Assembly: GCA_001774245.1 (NCBI GenBank)
Contig: MEZF01000045.1
Coordinates: forward strand, 15,909 to 21,838
From: Candidatus Bathyarchaeota archaeon RBG_13_52_12
GTDB lineage: Archaea > Thermoproteota > Bathyarchaeia > TCS64
Length of the DNA: 5,930 nucleotides
Direction of reading: 5' to 3'
The notes under the pieces are model-generated. The model searched no databases, was not told the origin of the DNA, and worked only from the letters and a program-made list of their open reading frames with translations. The translations under genes were made by a program, and so were the position numbers. Of this stretch, positions 1 to 5,698 are shown in pieces (positions within the stretch are counted from its first letter, which is position 1; each line of letters begins with the position of its first letter).

Positions 1-537
1 CTCGACGCCATACGCCCAGAGAGTGACCGCCGCATCAAAATAGACAAGTTTGTCCACTACCTCAGCGTCGACCCTCTTTACTTCCAGAATAGCTACGTAC
101 TCGGCCCAGACAAGAGCGGGGACGCCTACGGACTCCTACACGCTGTGCTGGAGAAAAGGGGAATGGCGGGAGTAGGGAGATACACTATGCGGACTAAGGA
201 ATACCCGGTTCTAATACACTCCTACAGAGGAGCCCTCATATTAACCACCCTCAGGTACCCCAACGAGGTCATAGACCCCAGTACTGTAAAGGACATCAAG
301 GAACTTAGACAGCCGAGCAACAAGGAACTTGAGCTCGCTGACAAGATACTCGACAACCTTACTGGCGATTTCGACATCAATGAGTACAAGGATACATACC
401 GCGAGAACGTTGAGAAGCTCATTAAAAAGAAGCTGAAGGGCGAGACTATCAAGGTGGAGAAGCCAGAGAAGAAGGAGGAGGTCAAGGAGCTCATGGCGGC
501 TCTAGAGCAGACCCTCCAGCAGATGAAGAAGAGATGA
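1..537 (+). CDS. ku: Ku protein, C-terminal part (5' truncated by window)
   Basis: Prokaryotic Ku, the homodimeric ring protein that binds double-strand DNA ends and recruits the end-joining ligase. The frame is open from base 1 through 178 codons to TGA at 535-537, so the true start lies upstream; the internal GTG at 145 is not the start because homology extends before it. Visible Ku features are the DPLYFQNSYVLGPDK stretch (codons 25-39; bacterial Ku has a very similar 'DPIYFD..YYLAPDK'), a helix with LLHAVLEKRGMAGVGRYTMR, then ALILTTLRYPNEV, matching the end of the beta-barrel/bridge core. The last ~45 residues are Lys/Glu-rich and hold VKELMAALEQTL, like the 'DLMAALRASL' ending of minimal bacterial Ku. 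There is no long extra C-terminal domain. The gene overlaps the ligase gene by 4 nt (ATGA), implying translational coupling. Family assignment is secure; the full length is unknown. Confidence 0.93.
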   Translation, partial: LDAIRPESDRRIKIDKFVHYLSVDPLYFQNSYVLGPDKSGDAYGLLHAVLEKRGMAGVGRYTMRTKEYPVLIHSYRGALILTTLRYPNEVIDPSTVKDIKELRQPSNKELELADKILDNLTGDFDINEYKDTYRENVEKLIKKKLKGETIKVEKPEKKEEVKELMAALEQTLQQMKKR

Positions 538-1922
538 GATACCAGCCGATGCTCGCGGAGCCAGCAGCAACCCCCTTCAGTGGTGAGGAGTGGCTCTTCG
601 AGGTAAAGTGGGACGGGATACGCGCCATAGCCTACGTCGGGGATAGGCTACAGATCCTAACCAGGAACGACAACGACGTTACCAGGAACTTCCCTGAACT
701 CGCCGAGCTCTCGAGGCTCGCTTCCGATGTTGTCCTCGACGGAGAGATCATAGTCATGAAGGGGGGACGTCCCGACTTCCAAGCCGTTGCGAAGCGGATC
801 CAGGCTACTAAGCATGGAGACACAGAACGCGAGGCGCGGGAGACGCCTTGTACCTACGTTGTCTTCGACATCCTGGAGAAGAACCAAGAGCCCCTGACAG
901 GGAAGCCGTTGAAAGAGAGGAAGAGAATACTAAGGGAATCGCTCAGGGATGGCGAACACGTTATCGTATCAAGCTACGTCGAGGCAGAGGGGAAGGCCTA
1001 CTTTGAGGCGGCTGTGGCGAAGGGGCTCGAAGGCGTAGTGGCTAAGAGGCTTGATAGCCTATACCGCCTCGGGGAGAGGAGCAAGGAGTGGCTCAAGGTG
1101 AAGAGAGTACGGACAGCGGACTGCGTAGTAGTCGGCTACACGAGAGGAACTGGGAATAGGGCGGATAGTTTCGGTGCGCTACTCCTCGGACTATACGATG
1201 GCGATAGGCTCATCTTCGTGGGGAGGGTTGGCACCGGATTCACAGATAAGACCCTAAGGGAGCTCCTCGCTGCCTTCCGCCCATACGAGACCTCGGAACC
1301 ACAAGTCGAGGCCCCCGACGCCCCCGCGGGCACTACCTGGCTCCAGCCAAGCCTCGTCGCAGAAGTAGCATACCAAAACCTCACCGATGAAGCTCGATTA
1401 CGTGCCCCCAGGTTTCTCAGGCTACGAAGCGATAAAGCCACCCGCGACTGCACGATAACGCAGGTGAGGCCTGTGACCCTCGAAGAGTACAATGCGAAGA
1501 GAGACTTCTCTAAGAGCTCCGAGCCTGTAGGGGAGGTGGCGAAGCCGGCCGGAAATAGGTACGTTGTTCAAGAGCACCACGCGAGTCATCTCCACTGGGA
1601 CCTCCGATTGGAGCGGGAAGGGGTGCTTAAGAGCTGGGCGGTACCGAAAGGTCCCCCAGAGAAGACGGGCGACAAGCGGCTCGCTGTTGCTGTTGAAGAC
1701 CACCCCCTCGAATATGGAGGTTTCGAAGGCGTAATCCCCGAGGGCGAGTACGGTGCCGGCTTAGTGAAGATTTGGGACAGCGGAACCTATGAGCCAAAGG
1801 AATGGACGGAGGAGAAAATAGAGTTCATCGTCTACGGAGAGCGGCTCAGGGGACCATACGAGCTCGTCCGCTTTAGAAAGGCTGGTGAGAAGAATTGGCT
1901 CCTCTTCAAGAAGCGGGAGTAG
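534..1922 (+). CDS. ligD: ATP-dependent DNA ligase fused to LigD-type 3'-phosphoesterase (LIG-PE)
   Basis: A two-domain end-joining enzyme of 462 aa. Residues 1-190 are the adenylyltransferase domain: motif I KWDG with the AMP-accepting Lys25, LDGEI at 68-72, motif III-like VVFDILE at 109-115, motif IV EGVVAKR at 166-172 and motif V WLKVK at 186-190. Residues ~194-315 form the OB fold, including RAPRFLRLRSDK near 290-301 (LigD-type motif VI). Residues ~342-460 are a LigD phosphoesterase domain, which trims 3'-ribonucleotides and 3'-phosphates. All residues matching the Pseudomonas LigD PE active site are present: His348, His354, Asp356, Arg358, His390 and Tyr394, within HHASHLHWDLRLE and VEDHPLEY. 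The order LIG-PE differs from the well-known POL-PE-LIG and PE-LIG-POL layouts, and no POL domain is present. The ATG at 534 overlaps the Ku stop and directly precedes the usual MLAEP-like LigD N terminus. The gene overlaps the next one by 28 nt. Domain calls are secure; substrate details are inferred from the family. Confidence 0.95.
   Translation: MRYQPMLAEPAATPFSGEEWLFEVKWDGIRAIAYVGDRLQILTRNDNDVTRNFPELAELSRLASDVVLDGEIIVMKGGRPDFQAVAKRIQATKHGDTEREARETPCTYVVFDILEKNQEPLTGKPLKERKRILRESLRDGEHVIVSSYVEAEGKAYFEAAVAKGLEGVVAKRLDSLYRLGERSKEWLKVKRVRTADCVVVGYTRGTGNRADSFGALLLGLYDGDRLIFVGRVGTGFTDKTLRELLAAFRPYETSEPQVEAPDAPAGTTWLQPSLVAEVAYQNLTDEARLRAPRFLRLRSDKATRDCTITQVRPVTLEEYNAKRDFSKSSEPVGEVAKPAGNRYVVQEHHASHLHWDLRLEREGVLKSWAVPKGPPEKTGDKRLAVAVEDHPLEYGGFEGVIPEGEYGAGLVKIWDSGTYEPKEWTEEKIEFIVYGERLRGPYELVRFRKAGEKNWLLFKKRE
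1884..1897 (+). promoter_or_regulatory. Shine-Dalgarno and TTG start of the DUF72 gene
   Basis: GGTGA at 1884-1888 followed by six bases and TTG at 1895. It lies inside the ligase reading frame and decides the start, because the next possible start (ATG at 1937) falls within the conserved GTMGWSY motif. The same GGTGA plus 6-nt spacing precedes the ATG of ilvC in this window. Confidence 0.55.
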
Positions 1923-2650
1923 CCTACATAGGCACGATGGGGTGGAGCTACAGCTTCTGGGTTGGGAAGCTCTATCTCGAAGGGATGAAGGCGACAGGGT
2001 ATCTCGCCGAATACGCGAGTAATATGAACTCCGTCGAGGTGGATGCCACGTTCTACAGGATTCCCTCCGTCTCGACTGTTGAGGCTTGGAGAGACGCGGT
2101 TCCAGAGGACTTTAGATTCGCCGTAAAGTTTCCCCAGACGGTGACGCACGCACCCAGGCTCGATTACGACGCGGAGAAACTAGGCGTCTTCCTCCGACAC
2201 ATCGAGTCACTGAGCCCGAAGCTTGGGCCGCTCCTCCTACAGTTTCCTCCCTTCCTCAAGCCCGATCACACTGCTCTCGACGACCTCCTCGAAACTCTCC
2301 CAAAGAACCGCCTTATTGCGGCCGAGTTCAGGAACAAGCGCTGGTTTACTGAGGATACCTACAAGTTGCTCCACGACCACTGCGTCTCCCTCGTATCGAC
2401 AAACAACTTAGAGGCTCCCAGTGTCGAAACTAATGGCTTCGCCTATCTCCGATTAGAGGGAGATAGGAAGGCGGTGAACGGTGAGCGAGGAGTGGTGGAG
2501 ATTGATAGACGTGCGGAGACGAGGAAGTGGGCAAATTGGATCCGTAAGCAGCTAGATTCTGGAAAAGACGTGTATGGCTACATCAGCAAGTACTATTCTG
2601 GTTACCCGCCAACGGACGTTGAGACATTAAAGAAAAACATAAGGTCTTAA
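1895..2650 (+). CDS. DUF72 (YecE-like) family protein
   Basis: A 251-aa DUF72 protein, a TIM-barrel-like family whose biochemical role is not established. Family marks are YIGTMGWSY at 11-19 (usual 'IGTSGWSY'), NSVEVDATFYRIP at 45-57, FRFAVKFPQTVTHAPRL at 73-89, LLLQFPP at 113-119, AAEFRNKRWF at 142-151, FAYLRLEGD at 182-190, and a C-terminal SKYYSG where many members have an NN-containing loop before a glycine. Length is normal for the family. The TTG at 1895 is preferred: it has a GGTGA at 1884-1888 with a 6-nt spacer, and no ATG occurs before codon 15, which is already inside the conserved motif. The gene begins inside the last codons of the ligase gene (28-nt overlap), so it is almost certainly co-transcribed and probably translationally coupled with ku and the ligase. 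A repair-linked role, perhaps nuclease or nucleic-acid processing, is suggested only by this context. No signal peptide or membrane segment is seen. Confidence 0.9.
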   Translation: MAPLQEAGVAYIGTMGWSYSFWVGKLYLEGMKATGYLAEYASNMNSVEVDATFYRIPSVSTVEAWRDAVPEDFRFAVKFPQTVTHAPRLDYDAEKLGVFLRHIESLSPKLGPLLLQFPPFLKPDHTALDDLLETLPKNRLIAAEFRNKRWFTEDTYKLLHDHCVSLVSTNNLEAPSVETNGFAYLRLEGDRKAVNGERGVVEIDRRAETRKWANWIRKQLDSGKDVYGYISKYYSGYPPTDVETLKKNIRS

Positions 2651-2651
2651 G

Positions 2652-2680
2652 CCCCAACAATGGGGATATTCTCTTATTCC
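2652..2680 (+). terminator. Possible terminator after the Ku/ligase/DUF72 operon
   Basis: Right after the DUF72 stop, CCCC (2652-2655) and GGGG (2662-2665) can form a 4-bp stem with a 6-base loop, followed by a T/C-rich tract to 2680 (ATATTCTCTTATTCC). Archaeal termination mainly needs T-rich tracts, so the tract may matter more than the short stem. The T runs are interrupted, so the call is weak. Confidence 0.3.
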
Positions 2681-2687
2681 CTATAAA
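2681..2687 (+). promoter_or_regulatory. TATA-like box upstream of the hydrolase gene
   Basis: CTATAAA at 2681-2687 lies in the 114-bp gap before the hydrolase gene and resembles an archaeal TATA box. With the usual ~25-nt spacing, transcription would start near 2708-2712, giving a leader of about 55-65 nt. No clear purine-rich BRE precedes it (the upstream bases are pyrimidine-rich). The short palindrome ATGCGCAT (2712-2719) follows but may be chance. Confidence 0.35.
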
Positions 2688-2764
2688 CCAGACACGTGCA
2701 CTAGGCTTCAAATGCGCATGGCATCGAAAGTTTCTTCTCCCTGCCCCAGACGTATCAGCCGAAG

Positions 2765-3973
2765 GTGTCTACGGTGACTAGGATTAGGATGAAGAGGGAT
2801 GACCAGCAATGGCTTCTCGACTGGCTAGTCAAGACGACAGGGAGGGTCCAGAACTTCGCCAACGATGAGAGGGATCTCCCACCAGAAGTCAAGTCGTACA
2901 GGATGATCCCACGGGTCCTATACAAGGAGGCCCACCACATTGAGACTATAGCGAAGGCGGCGGAGGACGCGGGGCACACTGACACTGCTCGCCAGCTATA
3001 CCGGCGCGCAAGCCAGGTTTACCACGAGGCTCAGCACAGCATCTTTAAGGACGACAACGAGGAGAAGATATTCCTACACGGGAAGCACATCGAGTGCTAC
3101 GACAAAGTCGCGAGCTACGCCGATTACCCCGTAGAGAAGGTGGAGGTACCGTGGGAGGGAGTCCAGATCCAAGGGCGGTTCCACCTACTACCGGACCGCA
3201 GGAAGGCTCCCACGGTCCTCTTCTTACCAGGGATGGACATGACAAAAGAGGCGTTCCCAAACCCCCTGGCTAACCCCTTCCTGAGGCGCGGCATGCACGT
3301 CTTATCCATCGACGGCCCCGGCCAAGGCATCAGCAACCTCAGGAAGATCAGAGTCAGCGACGACAACTACGAGAGAGCAGCCACGGCGGCGATCGACTGG
3401 CTGGTAAGCCGGGTAGAGGTGGATCCAACGCAGATCGTTGTCACTGGGATAAGCTTTGGGTGTCACTGGGGCGTACGTACCGCTGCTATCGATAAGCGTG
3501 TTAGGGCACTAGCAACCACCTACGCCGTCGTGGGACCCAAGAAGGAAATCTTCGGCGAAGCGTCACCCCGCTTCAAGCAGATGTTCATGTACATGGCGGG
3601 GTTAAGCGACGAGGACGAGTTTGACGCGATGACGGAGAGGATGGACACCACAGGATACGCTGAGAGGATCACTTGCCCCACCCTACTCACAATGGGAGAA
3701 TACGATCCCCTCTGTCATTTGGATGCAGCCATCGACTTCTTCGATGAACTCACCTGCCCAAAGGAGCTCTGGGTGTTTGAGAACGAGTTCCACAGAATAA
3801 GCCTCCGCGAAGGCATAGGCGGCATAGAGATCTACCCATACATAGCTGATTGGCTCCGAGACGAACTCGATGGGAAACACCCCAAAGACCTGAATAAAAC
3901 CGTCCTAGTGAAACAGAAGAGCGGAGCCGGCCCCTACGAGTACCCTACAGATTCTTTGAGCCTCCCACGGTGA
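2765..3973 (+). CDS. Alpha/beta hydrolase, FrsA / 2,6-dihydropseudooxynicotine hydrolase-like
   Basis: A probably cytoplasmic alpha/beta hydrolase of up to 402 aa; no signal peptide is seen. Residues ~1-125 form a helical N-terminal region (with HTDTARQLYRRASQVYHEAQ), typical of the FrsA / dihydropseudooxynicotine-hydrolase group, whose members include esterases and C-C bond hydrolases. The catalytic domain starts near 126: LFLPGMDMTKE (152-162) is the strand and oxyanion region, IDGPGQG is at 182-188, the nucleophile elbow is GISFG with Ser230, the acid is Asp314 in GEYDPLC, and the base is His343 in NEFHR. The triad is complete, so the enzyme is probably active, but the substrate cannot be read from sequence. 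The start is uncertain: GTG 2765 gives the longest form; GTG 2774 has GGTG at 2764-2767 with a 6-nt spacer; ATG 2789 is also possible. The gene has its own upstream gap, so it is probably transcribed separately from the repair operon. Its last 29 nt overlap the convergent gene. Confidence 0.85.
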   Translation: MSTVTRIRMKRDDQQWLLDWLVKTTGRVQNFANDERDLPPEVKSYRMIPRVLYKEAHHIETIAKAAEDAGHTDTARQLYRRASQVYHEAQHSIFKDDNEEKIFLHGKHIECYDKVASYADYPVEKVEVPWEGVQIQGRFHLLPDRRKAPTVLFLPGMDMTKEAFPNPLANPFLRRGMHVLSIDGPGQGISNLRKIRVSDDNYERAATAAIDWLVSRVEVDPTQIVVTGISFGCHWGVRTAAIDKRVRALATTYAVVGPKKEIFGEASPRFKQMFMYMAGLSDEDEFDAMTERMDTTGYAERITCPTLLTMGEYDPLCHLDAAIDFFDELTCPKELWVFENEFHRISLREGIGGIEIYPYIADWLRDELDGKHPKDLNKTVLVKQKSGAGPYEYPTDSLSLPR

Positions 3974-4610
3974 GCCTGTATAGCTTGGCCCGTGCAACAC
4001 TCCCCACTTCCTCAATAAGCCTCATCTTTGTGAGACAATAGACGACTCTTCGCGCCAGTGTAATCCTCAGCCCCGTGACCTTGCTTAATTGGCGGGCCGT
4101 GAATGCGCCATGCATGTCCGGTATCAGCTTCAGGTAGTCCTCTGGTTTCTCTAAGACCGATGAGCCGACCACCTTGACGAGGTGCCTATCGGTCACCGTG
4201 TATCGAGTCCGCTTCCGCCCTCTCCACCTGATGACCTGCGTCTCCTCCGAGTGGATGAGGAGCACCTCAAGCGAGAAGTTCGAGTCAAGCGGCAACGTCG
4301 GGCAATACACGAGCTCATTAAACACCTCCTCGACGCGGCCGGCATGGGGCGAAACACGGCGCTGCCTCCTCCCCCCGACCTCCCTTATCACCCATTTTCT
4401 CTCTGGCACGGGGAAAACGAGCCGGACACGATACCCCTTCAGTAGCCTCGCCAGCTTTGCCCTAATCTGTTGAAAATTACCCGTTTGAATCTCTATTAAG
4501 AGGTCGCCACGGATCAGGTCAGCCTTGTAACCCCATACAAGCCCCTCGATGACGTCGCCGGGTCTCCTCAGCCACTCCTTCAACTCAGCGTGGAGACCCT
4601 TCTCAGGCAT
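3945..4610 (-). CDS. Possible PD-(D/E)XK nuclease-like protein with C-terminal winged helix
   Basis: A 221-aa protein of no recognised name. The N-terminal ~75 residues start with an H-x-x-LKEWL helix (HAELKEWL, 7-14), then GYKADLIRGD (27-36) and LLIEIQTGNF (37-46), followed by a helix AKLARLL and strand VRLVFPVP. The order Glu9, Asp31, Glu40-x-Gln42 resembles a PD-(D/E)XK nuclease core with Gln in place of Lys, a variant known in some restriction enzymes such as BglII. Residues 75-145 are very basic (GGRRQRR, RWRGRKRTR). Residues ~163-221 look like a winged helix: TARQLSKVTG, then LARRVVYCLTKMRLIEEVG and a wing ending AKLYRL. DNA binding is therefore likely; nuclease activity is inference, and a transcription factor is the main alternative. 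ATG 4610 is preferred (GGTG with a 6-nt spacer, and the family-like LHAELK start follows at once); TTG 4622 would add four residues. Its 3' end overlaps the convergent hydrolase gene. Confidence 0.72.
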   Translation of the reverse strand: MPEKGLHAELKEWLRRPGDVIEGLVWGYKADLIRGDLLIEIQTGNFQQIRAKLARLLKGYRVRLVFPVPERKWVIREVGGRRQRRVSPHAGRVEEVFNELVYCPTLPLDSNFSLEVLLIHSEETQVIRWRGRKRTRYTVTDRHLVKVVGSSVLEKPEDYLKLIPDMHGAFTARQLSKVTGLRITLARRVVYCLTKMRLIEEVGSVARAKLYRLTVGGSKNL

Positions 4611-4634
4611 AGATAACACCAAAACCTTGATGAG

Positions 4635-4672
4635 GTATAATAACTGGTAAGCTGCCAGTAAGCGGATAAAGC
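4635..4672 (-). promoter_or_regulatory. Candidate promoter of the nuclease-like gene with two TATA-like boxes
   Basis: On the - strand, TTATTATA (about 4635-4642) and TTTATC (about 4666-4671) lie upstream of the ATG at 4610. The proximal box would place the transcript start at or next to the ATG, giving a nearly leaderless mRNA; the distal box would give a leader of about 30 nt that includes the GGTG Shine-Dalgarno. Which box is used cannot be decided from sequence. Confidence 0.35.
4643..4659. repeat. 17-bp inverted repeat, possible operator
   Basis: ACTGG (4643-4647) and CCAGT (4655-4659) are perfect 5-bp arms around a 7-base centre (TAAGCTG). The repeat sits between the two TATA-like boxes of the nuclease-like gene, where a bound dimeric regulator would block transcription from either. 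That gene itself encodes a winged helix, so autoregulation is possible but unproven. The arms are short and a chance match is not excluded. Confidence 0.3.
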
Positions 4673-4678
4673 ACGCCC

Positions 4679-4697
4679 TTTTTCGGAAAAATGGAGT
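4679..4697 (-). terminator. T-run terminator downstream of ilvC
   Basis: Six bases after the ilvC TAA stop (4698-4700), the - strand reads ATTTTTCCGAAAAAGGG. The T5 run (4687-4691) suits archaeal T-stretch termination. TTTTTC and GAAAAA (4679-4691) also form a symmetrical element with almost no loop, so hairpin formation is doubtful. The position between the end of ilvC and the promoter region of the next - strand gene supports a transcript end here. Confidence 0.4.
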
Positions 4698-5687
4698 TTA
4701 CTTCTCGAGCCCGCTCATCTTTCTGATCTGCTTACCGACCTTCTCGATCTCGAGGGCGTCGACCTCATCCATGAGGGCTTTGAAGTGTTTCGAGCCATCC
4801 TTGTACTCTGCCATCCACTCCTTAGCAAACTTGCCGCTCTGGACGTCCTTCAACACTTTCCTCATATTCTCCTCGACTCGGTCGTCAATGATTAGGGGGC
4901 CGACTGTGAGGCCCCCCCACTTTGCGGTGTCCGAGACGGCGCGGTACATCCCGCCGATCCCTGCCTTGTAGATTAAATCTACGATAAGCTTCAACTCGTT
5001 GCAGACCTCAAAGTAAGCTAACTCCGGTGGGTAACCTGCCTCGACGAGAACCTTGAAACCCCTGCGGATCAGCTGATCGGCTCCGCCGCATAGGACAGTC
5101 TGCTCGCCGAAGAGGTCCTCCTCGGTCTCATCTTTAAAGGATGTCTCAAGAATGCCGGCTTTGCCGCTGCCGAGCGCATTAGCTAGGGCGAGAGCGGTAT
5201 GTAGTGCCTTCCCAGAAGCGTCTTGGTGGACGGATACGAGGGAGGGTACCCCGAAGCCCGCCTCATACTGGCGGCGGAGCTCCGCACCCGGGCTCTTGGG
5301 GGCGACCATGATAACGTCGACGTCCTTAGGCGGCTTGATAGCGCCGTAGAGGATGTTGAAGCCATGGGCGAATTGGAGGGTCTTCCCTTTCTTCATTGCG
5401 AGGGCGACCTCCTCCTTCCAGACAGTGGGCTGCGCCATGTCGGGGACTAGCATTATGACTATGTCCCCAGCCTGCGCGGCCTCGAGGACCGTAGTCACTT
5501 TGACCCCGTCCATCTGAGCCTGCTTCCAGCTCTTACCGCCGGGGCGTAGACCTACAACGACGTTGACCCCACTGTCTCTCATGTTGAGAGCCTGCGCTCT
5601 CCCTTGGCTGCCGTAGCCTATGACGGCCACGGTCTTCCCCTTCAGAACCTTGTCGTCTATGTCCTTCTCGTGGTAAACCTTCACCAT
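4698..5687 (-). CDS. ilvC: Ketol-acid reductoisomerase
   Basis: The second enzyme of valine/isoleucine synthesis: Mg2+-dependent alkyl migration in 2-acetolactate or 2-aceto-2-hydroxybutyrate, then NAD(P)H reduction to the dihydroxy acid. At 329 aa it is a short class I enzyme. Residues 1-183 are the Rossmann domain: GYGSQG at 24-29, the cofactor-specificity loop GLRPGGKSW at 46-54 (Arg48 and Ser53 suggest NADPH phosphate contact), the catalytic His108 in FAHGFNI, and APKSPG at 129-134. Residues ~184-329 are the knotted C-terminal domain with the metal and substrate ligands Asp191 and Glu195 (DLFGEQ), Glu227 and Glu231 (FEVCNELKLIVDL) and Ser252 (AVSDTAKWG). All key residues are intact. ATG 5687 is chosen because GGTGA precedes it with a 6-nt spacer; TTG 5690, immediately before, would leave only 3 nt. 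The ATG overlaps the TGA of ilvN by one base, so the two are co-transcribed and probably coupled. Confidence 0.97.
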   Translation of the reverse strand: MVKVYHEKDIDDKVLKGKTVAVIGYGSQGRAQALNMRDSGVNVVVGLRPGGKSWKQAQMDGVKVTTVLEAAQAGDIVIMLVPDMAQPTVWKEEVALAMKKGKTLQFAHGFNILYGAIKPPKDVDVIMVAPKSPGAELRRQYEAGFGVPSLVSVHQDASGKALHTALALANALGSGKAGILETSFKDETEEDLFGEQTVLCGGADQLIRRGFKVLVEAGYPPELAYFEVCNELKLIVDLIYKAGIGGMYRAVSDTAKWGGLTVGPLIIDDRVEENMRKVLKDVQSGKFAKEWMAEYKDGSKHFKALMDEVDALEIEKVGKQIRKMSGLEK

Positions 5688-5698
5688 CAATATTCACC
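5685..5698 (-). promoter_or_regulatory. Shine-Dalgarno and ATG start of ilvC inside the ilvN end
   Basis: The - strand reads AGGGTGAATATTGATG. GGTGA lies six bases before the ATG at 5687 and only three before the adjacent TTG at 5690, favouring ATG. The ilvN TGA stop (5689-5687) shares its final A with the ATG, a stop-start overlap typical of translational coupling. Confidence 0.55.

Noticed and set aside
145..147. GTG as the start of a short 130-aa Ku-like protein
   Set aside because: The frame is open to base 1 and the residues before the GTG match the Ku core, so this is an internal Val codon of a longer gene.
1136..1492. 118-aa open frame on the - strand inside the ligase gene
   Set aside because: It lies wholly within a ligase coding region with clear motifs on the other strand, has Ser/Arg-rich low-complexity composition and no family resemblance. 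The other antisense frames in this gene are rejected for the same reason.
2712..2777. Short ATG reading frame (21 codons) in the leader of the hydrolase gene
   Set aside because: It overlaps the hydrolase start, has no Shine-Dalgarno and gives a Ser/Arg-rich peptide. A leader peptide role cannot be supported.
4174..4473. 99-aa and 87-aa open frames on the + strand
   Set aside because: They are antisense to the nuclease-like gene, whose own frame shows helix, strand and winged-helix patterns. The + strand products are Ser/Thr/Pro-rich with no recognisable motif.
5152..5450. 65-aa and 75-aa open frames on the + strand inside ilvC
   Set aside because: ilvC is unambiguous across this region with all catalytic residues in place, so these are antisense shadows.
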